DNA from: DATBLQ01 sp036555325
GTDB lineage: Bacteria; Pseudomonadota; Alphaproteobacteria; Rhizobiales; Aestuariivirgaceae
DNA length: 64,000 nt
Assembly: GCA_036555325.1 (NCBI GenBank)
Contig: DATBLQ010000018.1
Span: 62,001 to 126,000, forward strand
Direction: 5' to 3'
In this document: one piece after another, positions 8,206-17,057 of the stretch
How the letters are laid out: every line of letters starts with the position of its first letter
Position numbering within the stretch: position 1 is the first letter of the stretch
Notes under the pieces: model-generated
Seen by the model: the letters and a program-made list of their open reading frames with translations, nothing else
Told to the model about the DNA's origin: nothing
Database searches by the model: none
Program-made: the position numbers and the translations under genes

Positions 8206-10932
8206 ATGGCGCAGGATGCACAGCCAAGCGAACGGGCGGATCGCTCGAGCCCTTCATCTCAGGAAGGCCCTCGCTCCACCCCGATGATGGCGCAATATCT
8301 GGAGCTCAAGGCGGCAAATCCTGGCATCCTCCTTTTCTATCGCATGGGCGATTTCTTCGAGCTTTTCTTTGAAGATGCAGAAACCGCCTCCCGCGCCCTC
8401 GGCATTGCGCTGACAAAACGCGGTAAGCATCATGGCGAGGACATTCCGATGTGCGGAGTGCCGGTGCGCACCGCCGATGATTATCTTCACAAGTTGATCA
8501 AGCTTGGGCATCGCGTGGCCGTCTGCGAACAGACGGAAGACCCTGCTGCGGCGAGAAAACGAGGCACTAAATCGCTGATCCGGCGGGAAATCGTCCGGCT
8601 GGTTACCCCCGGCACCCTCACCGAGGACAACCTGCTCGACCCGTCGCGGCATAATTATCTCCTTGCCGTCGGGCGGACCAAGGCGGCAGACGATTTCGCC
8701 TTGGCCTGGGCCGACATCTCGACCGGCGAATTCTACCTTGCCTCAAGTTCTTCCTCGCAGCTGTTGGACGAAATCCAGCGGATCGAACCGCGTGAGCTGC
8801 TGTTGGCGGAAAATCTGCTCGCCGATCCGCAGCTAGGTTCAAGCCTTCGGCAGCTGCCGACGTCTCTTACCCCGCTCGCGCCATCGCGCTTTGATAGCGA
8901 GAGCGGTGAACGCCGCTTGACCTCTTATTTTGGGGTGGCCACTCTCGACGGATATGGTGCCTTCACGCGCTCGGAATTGGCCACCGCTGGCGCTTTTCTC
9001 GACTATGTTTCGTTGACCCAGCTGGGGAAGCTTCCAGGCCTTTCTCCTCCGCGCCGCGCTTCGGCAAAGCAGACAATGTTGATCGATGCTGCGACGCGCG
9101 GCAACCTGGAACTGGTGAAGTCCCTTTCCGGTGAACAGTCGGGCACGTTGCTTGCCGTCATCGACAAAACCCTCACCGCCGCCGGTGCCCGTCTGCTCGC
9201 TGAGCGGCTTTGCGCTCCTTCGACCGACCTGCAGGAGATAAATCGTCGACAGGATGCCGTTGCTTTTTTTGTGAACGACGCTGCTTTGCGGCACGCCGTC
9301 AGAAGCAAGCTCAAAGGCATGCCTGATCTTGGACGCTGCCTTGCCCGTTTGTCGCTCGACCGTGGCGGCCCGCGCGACTTGGCAAATCTGGCGGCTTCCC
9401 TGAAAGCTGCCTTGGAAATAGTTGAAATAGTAAACCACAACCGCGGACTCATACCTCCGCCGGATGAAGTCGCCGCTGCAATTCATTCGCTTTCTCCCCA
9501 GCCGCTGCACGAACTTCAATCTGCAATCTCAACGGCTTTGGTCGTCAATCCGCCGCTGCTTGCCGCCGATGGTGGCTTTGTTGCTCCAGGTTACCGAAAA
9601 GATCTCGATCAGGCGAGATCACTTAAGGATGATACTCGCAAGGTTATCGCTGAGCTGCAGGCTGCCTACGCGGAAAAAACCGGCATCAAATCGCTCAAAA
9701 TCCGTCACAACAACTTTCTTGGGTTTTTTGTCGAGCTCAGTCGTCACAATGGGGAAGCGCTGCAAAAAAGCGCCCTGCAGCATGAATTCATCCATCGTCA
9801 AACAATCCTCAACGGCATGCGGTTCAACACCGTAGAGCTTTCTGAACTTGAACAAAAAATCGCAACTGCTGCCGAAAAAGCTCTCGCAATCGAGCTTGAG
9901 GTGTTTGCAACATTGCTCGGCAAGATGAAAGAGACCAGTGCCGCCGTGGCCACGGCGGCGAGCGCACTGGCCGTAATAGATGTAACGGCCGCCCTGGCAG
10001 AATTGGCGGCGAACCACTCCTATGTGCGAGCACTGGTCGATGACTCCCAGCGACTTTTCATAAAGTCGGGTCGCCACCCCGTCGTTGAACGGGCGTTGAA
10101 AGCCGCAAGCGGAGAGGACTTCATATCCAATAACTGCGAACTGGGCGACAGCGGAGACGATGCGCATCGCATTTTGCTGCTCACCGGCCCCAATATGGCG
10201 GGGAAATCGACATTCCTTCGGCAGAATGCCCTAATTGCAATACTTGCCCAGATGGGATCCTTCGTGCCCGCCGCCGAAGCGCACATCGGGATCATTGACA
10301 AGTTGTTCTCCCGCGTTGGCGCTGCCGACGATTTGGCCAGGGGTCGTTCCACCTTCATGGTTGAGATGGTGGAGACGGCCGCGATACTTAATCAGGCCAC
10401 CGCCCGTTCATTTGTTGTTCTCGATGAAATCGGGCGCGGAACGGCGACGTTCGATGGACTTTCGATCGCCTGGGCAACACTTGAGTACCTCCATGAGAAT
10501 GCTTGCTGCCGCTGCCTTTTTGCCACCCACTTTCACGAGCTGACGGCACTCGCTTCAAAGCTGAAATACCTCGGCAACTTTACAATGAGAGTGAAGGAAT
10601 GGCAGGGCGATGTCGTCTTCCTGCATGAAATCGCACCGGGCGCTGCGGATAGGTCCTATGGTATTCAAGTTGCCAAACGCGCGGGCCTTCCCCCAGCTGT
10701 TCTCGCCCGCGCGCAAGAAGTGCTTGATTTGCTCGAGCGAAGCGAACGCTCGGTTGCCCGCCGCGAATTGATCGACGACCTGCCTCTCTTTGCCTGCCCG
10801 CCCTCTAATCAAGTCGCGCGCGTTTCCGACCTTGTGGAAAAACGCCTTGCAGAAATAGTCCCCGACGACCTTTCGCCGCGCCAGGCGCTCGAACTGCTGT
10901 ATGAACTTCGATTGCTCACGGCCCGCCGATGA
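8206..10932 (+). CDS. mutS: DNA mismatch repair protein MutS
   Basis: MutS recognises mismatches and small loops and recruits MutL. The 908-residue protein shows the mismatch-wedging Phe-x-Glu motif in RMGDFFELFF, the Walker A loop GPNMAGKSTFL (about 662-672), the Walker B region VVLDEIGRGTATFDG and the ATHFHELTALA segment of the ATPase. Length is a little over the E. coli protein, as usual in alphaproteobacteria. The ATG at 8206 is preceded by an adjacent GTG at 8203; no strong Shine-Dalgarno is seen. Its stop overlaps the start of glnD (ATGA), so both are probably co-transcribed. Confidence 0.97.
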   Translation: MAQDAQPSERADRSSPSSQEGPRSTPMMAQYLELKAANPGILLFYRMGDFFELFFEDAETASRALGIALTKRGKHHGEDIPMCGVPVRTADDYLHKLIKLGHRVAVCEQTEDPAAARKRGTKSLIRREIVRLVTPGTLTEDNLLDPSRHNYLLAVGRTKAADDFALAWADISTGEFYLASSSSSQLLDEIQRIEPRELLLAENLLADPQLGSSLRQLPTSLTPLAPSRFDSESGERRLTSYFGVATLDGYGAFTRSELATAGAFLDYVSLTQLGKLPGLSPPRRASAKQTMLIDAATRGNLELVKSLSGEQSGTLLAVIDKTLTAAGARLLAERLCAPSTDLQEINRRQDAVAFFVNDAALRHAVRSKLKGMPDLGRCLARLSLDRGGPRDLANLAASLKAALEIVEIVNHNRGLIPPPDEVAAAIHSLSPQPLHELQSAISTALVVNPPLLAADGGFVAPGYRKDLDQARSLKDDTRKVIAELQAAYAEKTGIKSLKIRHNNFLGFFVELSRHNGEALQKSALQHEFIHRQTILNGMRFNTVELSELEQKIATAAEKALAIELEVFATLLGKMKETSAAVATAASALAVIDVTAALAELAANHSYVRALVDDSQRLFIKSGRHPVVERALKAASGEDFISNNCELGDSGDDAHRILLLTGPNMAGKSTFLRQNALIAILAQMGSFVPAAEAHIGIIDKLFSRVGAADDLARGRSTFMVEMVETAAILNQATARSFVVLDEIGRGTATFDGLSIAWATLEYLHENACCRCLFATHFHELTALASKLKYLGNFTMRVKEWQGDVVFLHEIAPGAADRSYGIQVAKRAGLPPAVLARAQEVLDLLERSERSVARRELIDDLPLFACPPSNQVARVSDLVEKRLAEIVPDDLSPRQALELLYELRLLTARR

Positions 10933-13691
10933 CGGTTCAAGAAATAGCGAACGGGCGCCGATCCGATCCTACCGACTTTCCCGCGGCGAAAGCCGAACTC
11001 GACGCAATAGCATCAGGATCGGGATCCGAGATTGCCAAGCGGGCGGCCATCCTGAAGGTTTTGAAGACCTACCTCGCCAACGGCCGCGCCGAGGCTGAGA
11101 TGAGGCTTACGCTGACCGGGGGCGGCATCGATTGTGCCGCAACCCTTTCACGTCTCCAGGACGAGATCATCACCCTCCTTCATGGCGTGGCAACCGATCA
11201 TCTCTACCGCGTGCAGAACCCATCGACATCGGAACGCGTTTCCGTAGTTGCCGTTGGCGGCTATGGCCGAGGCAAGCTCGCACCCGGATCGGACATCGAT
11301 CTTCTTTTTCTCCTTCCCTACAAGCAGACCGCTTGGGGGGAAAGCATCGCCGAGTTCATGCTGTACGTCCTCTGGGATTTGCGCCTCAAAGTCGGCCATT
11401 CTGCCCGATCCGTTGACGATTGCATCAGGCTCGCACGCAGTGACGATACAATCTTGACTGCGCTCCTTGAGTCTCGCTTCGTGTGCGGCGATCAGGCGCT
11501 GTTTGAAGACATGTGGATCCGCTTTCGCAAGGAGGTCCTTCTTGGCGGGGCAAAGGAGTTTATCTCGGCTAAATTGGCAGAACGCGATGCTCGCCACATA
11601 AAGTCGGGCCAATCGCGTTATCTTGTCGAACCCGATGTCAAGGACGGCAAGGGTGGGCTGCGCGACCTGCACACCTTGTTCTGGATCGCTCGTTATGTCT
11701 ATGGCAGCTCCTCTGCTCACGATCTGGCGAACAAAAACATTTTTACCCGTCAGGAGGTTTTGAGGTTTCTTCGTTGTGAGGATTTTCTGTGGGCGGTTCG
11801 CTGTCATTTGCATTTCATGACTGGCAAGAATGCCGACCGTTTGAGCTTCGATCTGCAGGCCGAGCTGGCCGAACGGCTTGGTTACACCGCTCATGGGGGC
11901 TTGAAGCACGTCGAGCGCTTCATGAAACACTATTTTCTAGTTGCCAAGGACGTGGGCGATCTAACCCGTATCTTTTGTTCCGTGCTCGAAGCCCAGGAGA
12001 TAAAGAAGTCGCCTGGCATGGTTGAGTTCTGGCGAGGTCTCAGAGACAAGCGTAAAGGCGCCCTGGGCACCGGTAGCGGGTTCCGCATCGACTCCGGCCG
12101 CATGAATGTCTTAGATGAAAAGGCTTTCACCAGCGATCCGGTCAATATCTTTCGACTCTTCGCTTACGCTGACGAATATCGCACCGGTGTCCATCCCGAT
12201 GCCTTGAAGTTGATCAGGCGCTCGCTTCCCCAGCTCGGAAGCCGCCTGCGCAACGATCCTGAGGCCAATCGTCTGTTCCTGCATCTTCTCACCGAAAGCC
12301 GCGATCCCGAAACGACCCTCCGTCGCTTGAACGAAGCAGGGGTGCTTGGGCGCTTCATCACGGATTTCGGCAAGATCGTCGCAATGATGCAATTCAACAT
12401 GTATCACCATTACACCGTCGATGAGCATCTGATCCGGGCTGTTGGCATTCTGACGGAAATCGAACGCGGGACGCTCAAGGAGGATCATCCCGTTGCGAGT
12501 GACATTATCCACACGCTCGTAATGCGCCGGGTGCTTTATGTCGCCGTGTTGCTTCACGATATCGCCAAGGGCAGGGGTGAACACCACTCGACTGCCGGTG
12601 AAAGGGTGGCCAAGGAACTCTGCCCGCGGCTTGGGTTGACCGCCGCCGAGACCGAAACCGTGGCATGGCTCATCCGCCATCACCTGTTAATGAGCGAAAC
12701 CGCCCAGATGCGCGATCTCAACGACTTCAAAACGATCCTCGACTTCGCCAATGTGGTGCAAAGTCCTGAGCGATTGAAACTGCTGTTGATTCTAACCGTC
12801 GTGGATATCCGCGCAGTTGGACCCGGAGTATGGAACGGCTGGAAAGGCCAGCTGCTGAGAACACTCTATTGGGAAGCTGAGCCGATTCTGTCGGGCGGCC
12901 ACACGGCCGTAAGCCGCAAGGTTCGAGTTGCCGAAGCGCAGTCGAAATTTCTCGGACATTTCCCCGAATGGGATGAAGATCAACGAAGGGCTTATCTTCA
13001 GCGGCATTACGATGCTTACTGGATCACTGTTGATGAGACTCACCAGGCAGCGCACGCCGCACTCATCCTCAAGGCGCAGGCTGAAGGCCACACCGTTGCC
13101 ACCGAGGTTGCAACCGATGAATTCACCGCCATCACCGAGCTCACGGTCTATGCGCCCGACCATCCACGGCTACTTGCACTTTTGACCGGCGCCTGTGCCG
13201 CGGCCGGCGCCAATATCGCCGGCGCCCAGATTTTCACGACAGCCGACGGCATGGCGCTCGATACACTGCTCATCCAGCGAGAGTTTTCCGAAGCGGAAGA
13301 TGAACGACGACGCGGTGAACGTGTCGCTGACCTCGTTCGCAAGGCACTGCGGGGCGAACTCAGGCTACGTGAAATGGTCACCGCACTTCCCAAAGCCAAG
13401 GGTCGACTTAAAGCCTTCACGGTAGTGCCGCATGTGATTGTCGACAACGATTCATCGAATCGTTACACCGTGATCGAGGTCGCCGGCCTCGATCGTACTG
13501 GCCTTTTGTTTGACTTAACCGAGGCCCTGTTCAGGCTCAATCTCAATATCGTCTCCGCTCACATCACGACTTTCGGCGAGCGTGCGGTGGACGTTTTTTA
13601 CGTCACCGACCTCACGGGAGCAAAAATTACCACTGAGTCGAGAGTCGCAAAAATCAACGCCGAGCTTTCCCAGGTCCTTGAGCCAGCGTAA
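10929..13691 (+). CDS. glnD: Bifunctional PII uridylyltransferase/uridylyl-removing enzyme
   Basis: GlnD is the glutamine sensor of the Ntr system: it uridylylates PII proteins when nitrogen is short and removes UMP when glutamine is high. The 920-residue protein has the nucleotidyltransferase motif GGYGRGKLAPGSDIDLLFL from about residue 110, the PII-UTase helical region with GKGGLRDLHTLFW, an HD hydrolase domain with LHDIAKGRGEHHS near 540, and two C-terminal ACT domains (about 745 and 840 onward) that bind glutamine. All expected domains are intact. It starts within the mutS stop codon. Confidence 0.97.
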   Translation: MTVQEIANGRRSDPTDFPAAKAELDAIASGSGSEIAKRAAILKVLKTYLANGRAEAEMRLTLTGGGIDCAATLSRLQDEIITLLHGVATDHLYRVQNPSTSERVSVVAVGGYGRGKLAPGSDIDLLFLLPYKQTAWGESIAEFMLYVLWDLRLKVGHSARSVDDCIRLARSDDTILTALLESRFVCGDQALFEDMWIRFRKEVLLGGAKEFISAKLAERDARHIKSGQSRYLVEPDVKDGKGGLRDLHTLFWIARYVYGSSSAHDLANKNIFTRQEVLRFLRCEDFLWAVRCHLHFMTGKNADRLSFDLQAELAERLGYTAHGGLKHVERFMKHYFLVAKDVGDLTRIFCSVLEAQEIKKSPGMVEFWRGLRDKRKGALGTGSGFRIDSGRMNVLDEKAFTSDPVNIFRLFAYADEYRTGVHPDALKLIRRSLPQLGSRLRNDPEANRLFLHLLTESRDPETTLRRLNEAGVLGRFITDFGKIVAMMQFNMYHHYTVDEHLIRAVGILTEIERGTLKEDHPVASDIIHTLVMRRVLYVAVLLHDIAKGRGEHHSTAGERVAKELCPRLGLTAAETETVAWLIRHHLLMSETAQMRDLNDFKTILDFANVVQSPERLKLLLILTVVDIRAVGPGVWNGWKGQLLRTLYWEAEPILSGGHTAVSRKVRVAEAQSKFLGHFPEWDEDQRRAYLQRHYDAYWITVDETHQAAHAALILKAQAEGHTVATEVATDEFTAITELTVYAPDHPRLLALLTGACAAAGANIAGAQIFTTADGMALDTLLIQREFSEAEDERRRGERVADLVRKALRGELRLREMVTALPKAKGRLKAFTVVPHVIVDNDSSNRYTVIEVAGLDRTGLLFDLTEALFRLNLNIVSAHITTFGERAVDVFYVTDLTGAKITTESRVAKINAELSQVLEPA

Positions 13692-13751
13692 TCGTCAATT
13701 TCACTTATCTAACGAATCCGCTAGAAGGCCCTTTGCCCGAGGTCTCTACTG

Positions 13752-15314
13752 ATGTCCCTTCTCCGATCAGCAGCAACTGTAGGCTCGATAACCTTGATCA
13801 GCCGGGTTTTCGGGTTTGTCCGCGACATATTGATGGCCAACGTTGTGGGCACCGGCTTGGTGGCACAGGCCTTCGTTGTTGCGTTCCGGTTTCCCAACCT
13901 TTTTCGCGCTCTTTTTGCCGAAGGTGCCTTTAATTCCGCTTTCGTCCCGCTTTTTGCCAAGCGGCTCGAGATTGAGGGGTCGGAGAGCGCCAGAGCTTTT
14001 GCCGAAGAGGTGTTGTCTGTACTCCTCACCTGGCTCTTGGTTTTTACCCTCCTCGCCATGATCGCCATGCCGGTCGTAATCTATGCCATAGCCTGGGGCT
14101 TTGCCGGCGATCCTCAGAAATTCTCTCTCTCTGTCGCGCTCACCCGGATTGCTTTTCCCTATCTCCTGCTGATGTCGCTGACAGCGCTTTTGAGCGGTGT
14201 TCTCAACAGCCTCCACCGCTTCACCGCTGCCGCTGTGGCACCCATTCTGCTCAATCTCATCATGGCTACCACCCTTATCGTTGTGAGCAGCCTCGGCTGG
14301 GGCGAAAGCCAGCGCACCGGCTACGCACTTGCTTGCGCAGTTCTCATTGCAGGTCTGGCACAGCTCGCTCTCGTATGGGTGGCGTGCATCAGGGCGGGCA
14401 TGAGAATTGGCTTGCGGCTTCCAACTGTTAACCCCGACGTAAAGCGGCTGATCATGCTGACTGTTCCGGGCATAATTGCCGGGGGCGTGACGCAGCTAAA
14501 TCTGCTGATCGCCACCCAGATCGCTTCAATGTTCGATCGGGCGGTGTCCTATTTGTACTATGCCGATCGGATTCATCAGCTTCCCTTGGGGGTCGTGGGT
14601 GTCGCCATCGGTGTCGTGCTCCTGCCCGATCTGTCGCGGAAGCTGCGCTCGGGCGATGCTGAAACCGCCATGTCGGTCCACAATCGGGCGCTGGAACTTG
14701 CCTGGTTTTTCACTCTTCCGGCAGCAATCGCCCTTATCCTTATTTCCGGTCCGATCATCCACGCCCTCTTTGAACATGGAGCATTCAATCGCTCCGATGG
14801 GATTGCCACTGCGTCGGCGCTTTCGGCATTTGCCGCGGGGCTTCCGGCATTTGTTCTGATCAAGGTTTTTGCCCCCGGTTTTTTTGCCCGCGAAGACACG
14901 GCCACCCCGATGCGTTTTGCCGTTGTGAGTGTGGCAGTAAACGTCGCGGCTGCAATTTCATTGTCAACAATTTGGCGCCACGTCGGAATAGCGGCTGCGA
15001 CATCCATCGCTGCCTGGACGAATGCCCTGCTGCTTGGCACAACCCTCATCACTCGCCACCATTTCATCCCCGATCGGCAATTGCGCCAGCGTCTGCCCCG
15101 CATGATGTTGGCCTGCGCTCTAATGGCGGCAGTACTCGTGCTCGGGCTTGGCCTTACAGGAAAGTTCTTTCTTGCCACATCCCCCTCAGGTGATCGAATC
15201 ATGGCATTGATCTTTCTGATCGCATCAGGGGTCGTAACCTATTTTGTCGCATCGCAGCTGCTCAAGGCCATGACCCTTGCCGAACTGAGAGCGATGCTGA
15301 GGCGGCAGGGCTAG
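13752..15314 (+). CDS. murJ: Lipid II flippase MurJ (MviN)
   Basis: MurJ carries lipid II across the inner membrane for peptidoglycan synthesis. The 520-residue protein is almost entirely hydrophobic, consistent with about 14 membrane helices of the MOP superfamily. Family segments visible are SRVFGFVRDILMA near the N-terminus, FRFPNLFRALFAEGAFNSAF and YADRIHQLPLGVVGVAIG. It follows glnD by about 60 bases in the same direction. Confidence 0.95.
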   Translation: MSLLRSAATVGSITLISRVFGFVRDILMANVVGTGLVAQAFVVAFRFPNLFRALFAEGAFNSAFVPLFAKRLEIEGSESARAFAEEVLSVLLTWLLVFTLLAMIAMPVVIYAIAWGFAGDPQKFSLSVALTRIAFPYLLLMSLTALLSGVLNSLHRFTAAAVAPILLNLIMATTLIVVSSLGWGESQRTGYALACAVLIAGLAQLALVWVACIRAGMRIGLRLPTVNPDVKRLIMLTVPGIIAGGVTQLNLLIATQIASMFDRAVSYLYYADRIHQLPLGVVGVAIGVVLLPDLSRKLRSGDAETAMSVHNRALELAWFFTLPAAIALILISGPIIHALFEHGAFNRSDGIATASALSAFAAGLPAFVLIKVFAPGFFAREDTATPMRFAVVSVAVNVAAAISLSTIWRHVGIAAATSIAAWTNALLLGTTLITRHHFIPDRQLRQRLPRMMLACALMAAVLVLGLGLTGKFFLATSPSGDRIMALIFLIASGVVTYFVASQLLKAMTLAELRAMLRRQG

Positions 15315-15370
15315 CACTTGGCTTCGGACGGCTTTTGCGGAATATAGCGGTCCACACTTCGGGAAACCGC

Positions 15371-16429
15371 ATGTCGATATTGAAACCGCGCGTTTTTTCA
15401 GGCGTCCAGCCTACCGGCAACCTCCATCTGGGCAACTATTTGGGGGCCATAAAGCGTTTTGTAGAAATGCAGCAGGTCTATGACTGCCTGTATTGTGTGG
15501 TCGACCTGCACGCCATAACCATCTGGCAGAATCCCGTTGAGCTCAAGCACAACACCCGGGAAGTAACCGCCGCTTTTCTCGCCGCAGGCATCGATCCGGC
15601 CAGTCACATAGTTTTCAATCAAAGCCAAGTGCACGAACATGCCGAACTCGCCTGGATTCTGAATTGCGTGGCGCGATTGGGTTGGCTCAATCGTATGACC
15701 CAATTTAAGGAGAAAGCCGGAAAAGACCGCGAAGCCGCATCTGTCGGATTGTATGTTTATCCCAATTTGATGGCGGCCGATATTCTCGCCTATCGCGCCA
15801 CTCACGTGCCGGTAGGTGAGGATCAGAAGCAGCATCTCGAGCTTGCTCGCGACATTGCCCAGAAGTTCAATGTCGATTTCGCCGATTTCATCAGGGCGGC
15901 AGGCTACGCAGATGGTTTCTTTCCTCTTCCCCAGCCGTTGATCTCAGGTCCGGCCACTCGCGTGATGTCATTGAAAGACGGCTCGAAGAAGATGTCGAAG
16001 TCCGACCCATCCGATCTGTCGCGCATCAATTTGACCGACGATGCCGACAGCATTGCGAAAAAAATCCGCAAGGCAAAGACCGACTTTGATGCGCTGCCGA
16101 GCGAAATGCCGGGCCTGCAAGGCCGTCCTGAGGCGGCCAACCTGGTCGGCATATTCGCGGCGCTGAGCGACTCAACGCCCGAAGCCGTATTACGCGAATT
16201 CGGGGGCCGTCAATTTTCAGCGTTCAAGCAGGCGCTTGTTGCCCTTGCAGTCTCCAAACTTGGACCTATCGGAGCCGAAATGAAACGCCTGATGGCCGAC
16301 CCGGCCCAGGTTGACAGGGTCCTGGCCGATGGATCGAGCCGTGCCGCCGCCATTTCCGCCCCCGTGCTCTCAGAAGTTAAGAAAATACTTGGTTTTATTG
16401 GTAGCCGTGGCGAATCCCAGTTGCAATAG
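15371..16429 (+). CDS. trpS: Tryptophanyl-tRNA synthetase
   Basis: This class I aminoacyl-tRNA synthetase charges tRNA-Trp. The 352-residue protein has the HIGH-type motif PTGNLHLGNYLGA near residue 15 and the KMSKS loop (GSKKMSKSDPSD) near 207. The ATG at 15371 puts the usual family start (MSILKPRVFSG) first; an in-frame TTG at 15335 would add 12 unconserved residues. Its TAG stop is directly followed by the inverted repeat described at 16430-16446. Confidence 0.96.
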   Translation: MSILKPRVFSGVQPTGNLHLGNYLGAIKRFVEMQQVYDCLYCVVDLHAITIWQNPVELKHNTREVTAAFLAAGIDPASHIVFNQSQVHEHAELAWILNCVARLGWLNRMTQFKEKAGKDREAASVGLYVYPNLMAADILAYRATHVPVGEDQKQHLELARDIAQKFNVDFADFIRAAGYADGFFPLPQPLISGPATRVMSLKDGSKKMSKSDPSDLSRINLTDDADSIAKKIRKAKTDFDALPSEMPGLQGRPEAANLVGIFAALSDSTPEAVLREFGGRQFSAFKQALVALAVSKLGPIGAEMKRLMADPAQVDRVLADGSSRAAAISAPVLSEVKKILGFIGSRGESQLQ

Positions 16430-16446
16430 TTTGGAACTGTTCTAAA
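16430..16446. promoter_or_regulatory. Irr-box-like (iron control element) inverted repeat
   Basis: The 17 bases TTTGGAACTGTTCTAAA form an inverted repeat, TTTGGAA and TTCTAAA with a 3-base centre, one base from the symmetric pattern TTTAGAA-N3-TTCTAAA that I recall for the Irr iron control element in rhizobia. It sits between the trpS stop and the start of a NifU-family Fe-S scaffold gene, 25 bases before that ATG. An irr gene is present in the window at 38962-39372. The role as an Irr operator is inferred; the alternative is a weak AU-rich hairpin at the trpS end. Confidence 0.55.
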
Positions 16447-16471
16447 TGATTGGGCGAAGGAGATTGGATCG

Positions 16472-17029
16472 ATGTTTATCCAAACCGAAGCTACCCCCAA
16501 TCCGGCAACCTTGAAGTTTCTTCCTGGCAAGCAGGTCGTCAAAGGCGGCCCGCGTGAATTTCGCTCCCGCAACGAGGCGGCGAAATCGCCGCTCGCAACC
16601 AGGCTCTTCGCCATTGATGGTGTTTCCGGCGTATTCCTAGCTGGCGATTTTATCACCGTGACCAAAACTTCCGGCGAGTGGCAGCATTTGAAACCCGCAA
16701 TACTCGGCGTGATAATGGAACACTATCTCTCCGGCGATCCGGTAGTTGCCGATGACGAGCCGATGAAGGCTCCGATAACGGAGGACTTCGCTTCTGATGA
16801 TGCCGAAATCGTATCAACGATTAAGGAACTACTAGATACGCGCGTTCGCCCCGCAGTCGCACAAGACGGTGGTGACATTACCTTTCATGGCTACAAGGAA
16901 GGGGTGGTGTTTCTGAATATGAAGGGCTCCTGCTCGGGCTGCCCGAGTTCGACCGCCACCTTGAAGCATGGCATCGAGAACTTGCTTCGCCACTTTATTC
17001 CTGAAGTCAAAGAGGTGCGACCGGTTTGA
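16472..17029 (+). CDS. NifU-family Fe-S cluster scaffold/carrier (Nfu type)
   Basis: This 185-residue protein combines an N-terminal Nfu domain (MFIQTEATPNPATLKFLPG at the start) with a C-terminal NifU-type domain holding the cluster-binding CSGC motif (Cys154, Cys157). Such proteins carry 4Fe-4S clusters to apo-enzymes; this window has several possible clients, including MiaB and the IlvD/Edd dehydratase. A GAAGGAG ribosome site precedes the ATG. The Irr-box-like repeat 25 bases upstream suggests iron-dependent control. In rhizobial regulon work this gene type has, as I recall, been called fssA. Confidence 0.9.
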   Translation: MFIQTEATPNPATLKFLPGKQVVKGGPREFRSRNEAAKSPLATRLFAIDGVSGVFLAGDFITVTKTSGEWQHLKPAILGVIMEHYLSGDPVVADDEPMKAPITEDFASDDAEIVSTIKELLDTRVRPAVAQDGGDITFHGYKEGVVFLNMKGSCSGCPSSTATLKHGIENLLRHFIPEVKEVRPV

Positions 17030-17057
17030 GGCGAGGCCTCACCGGTAGTCCGGCTCG

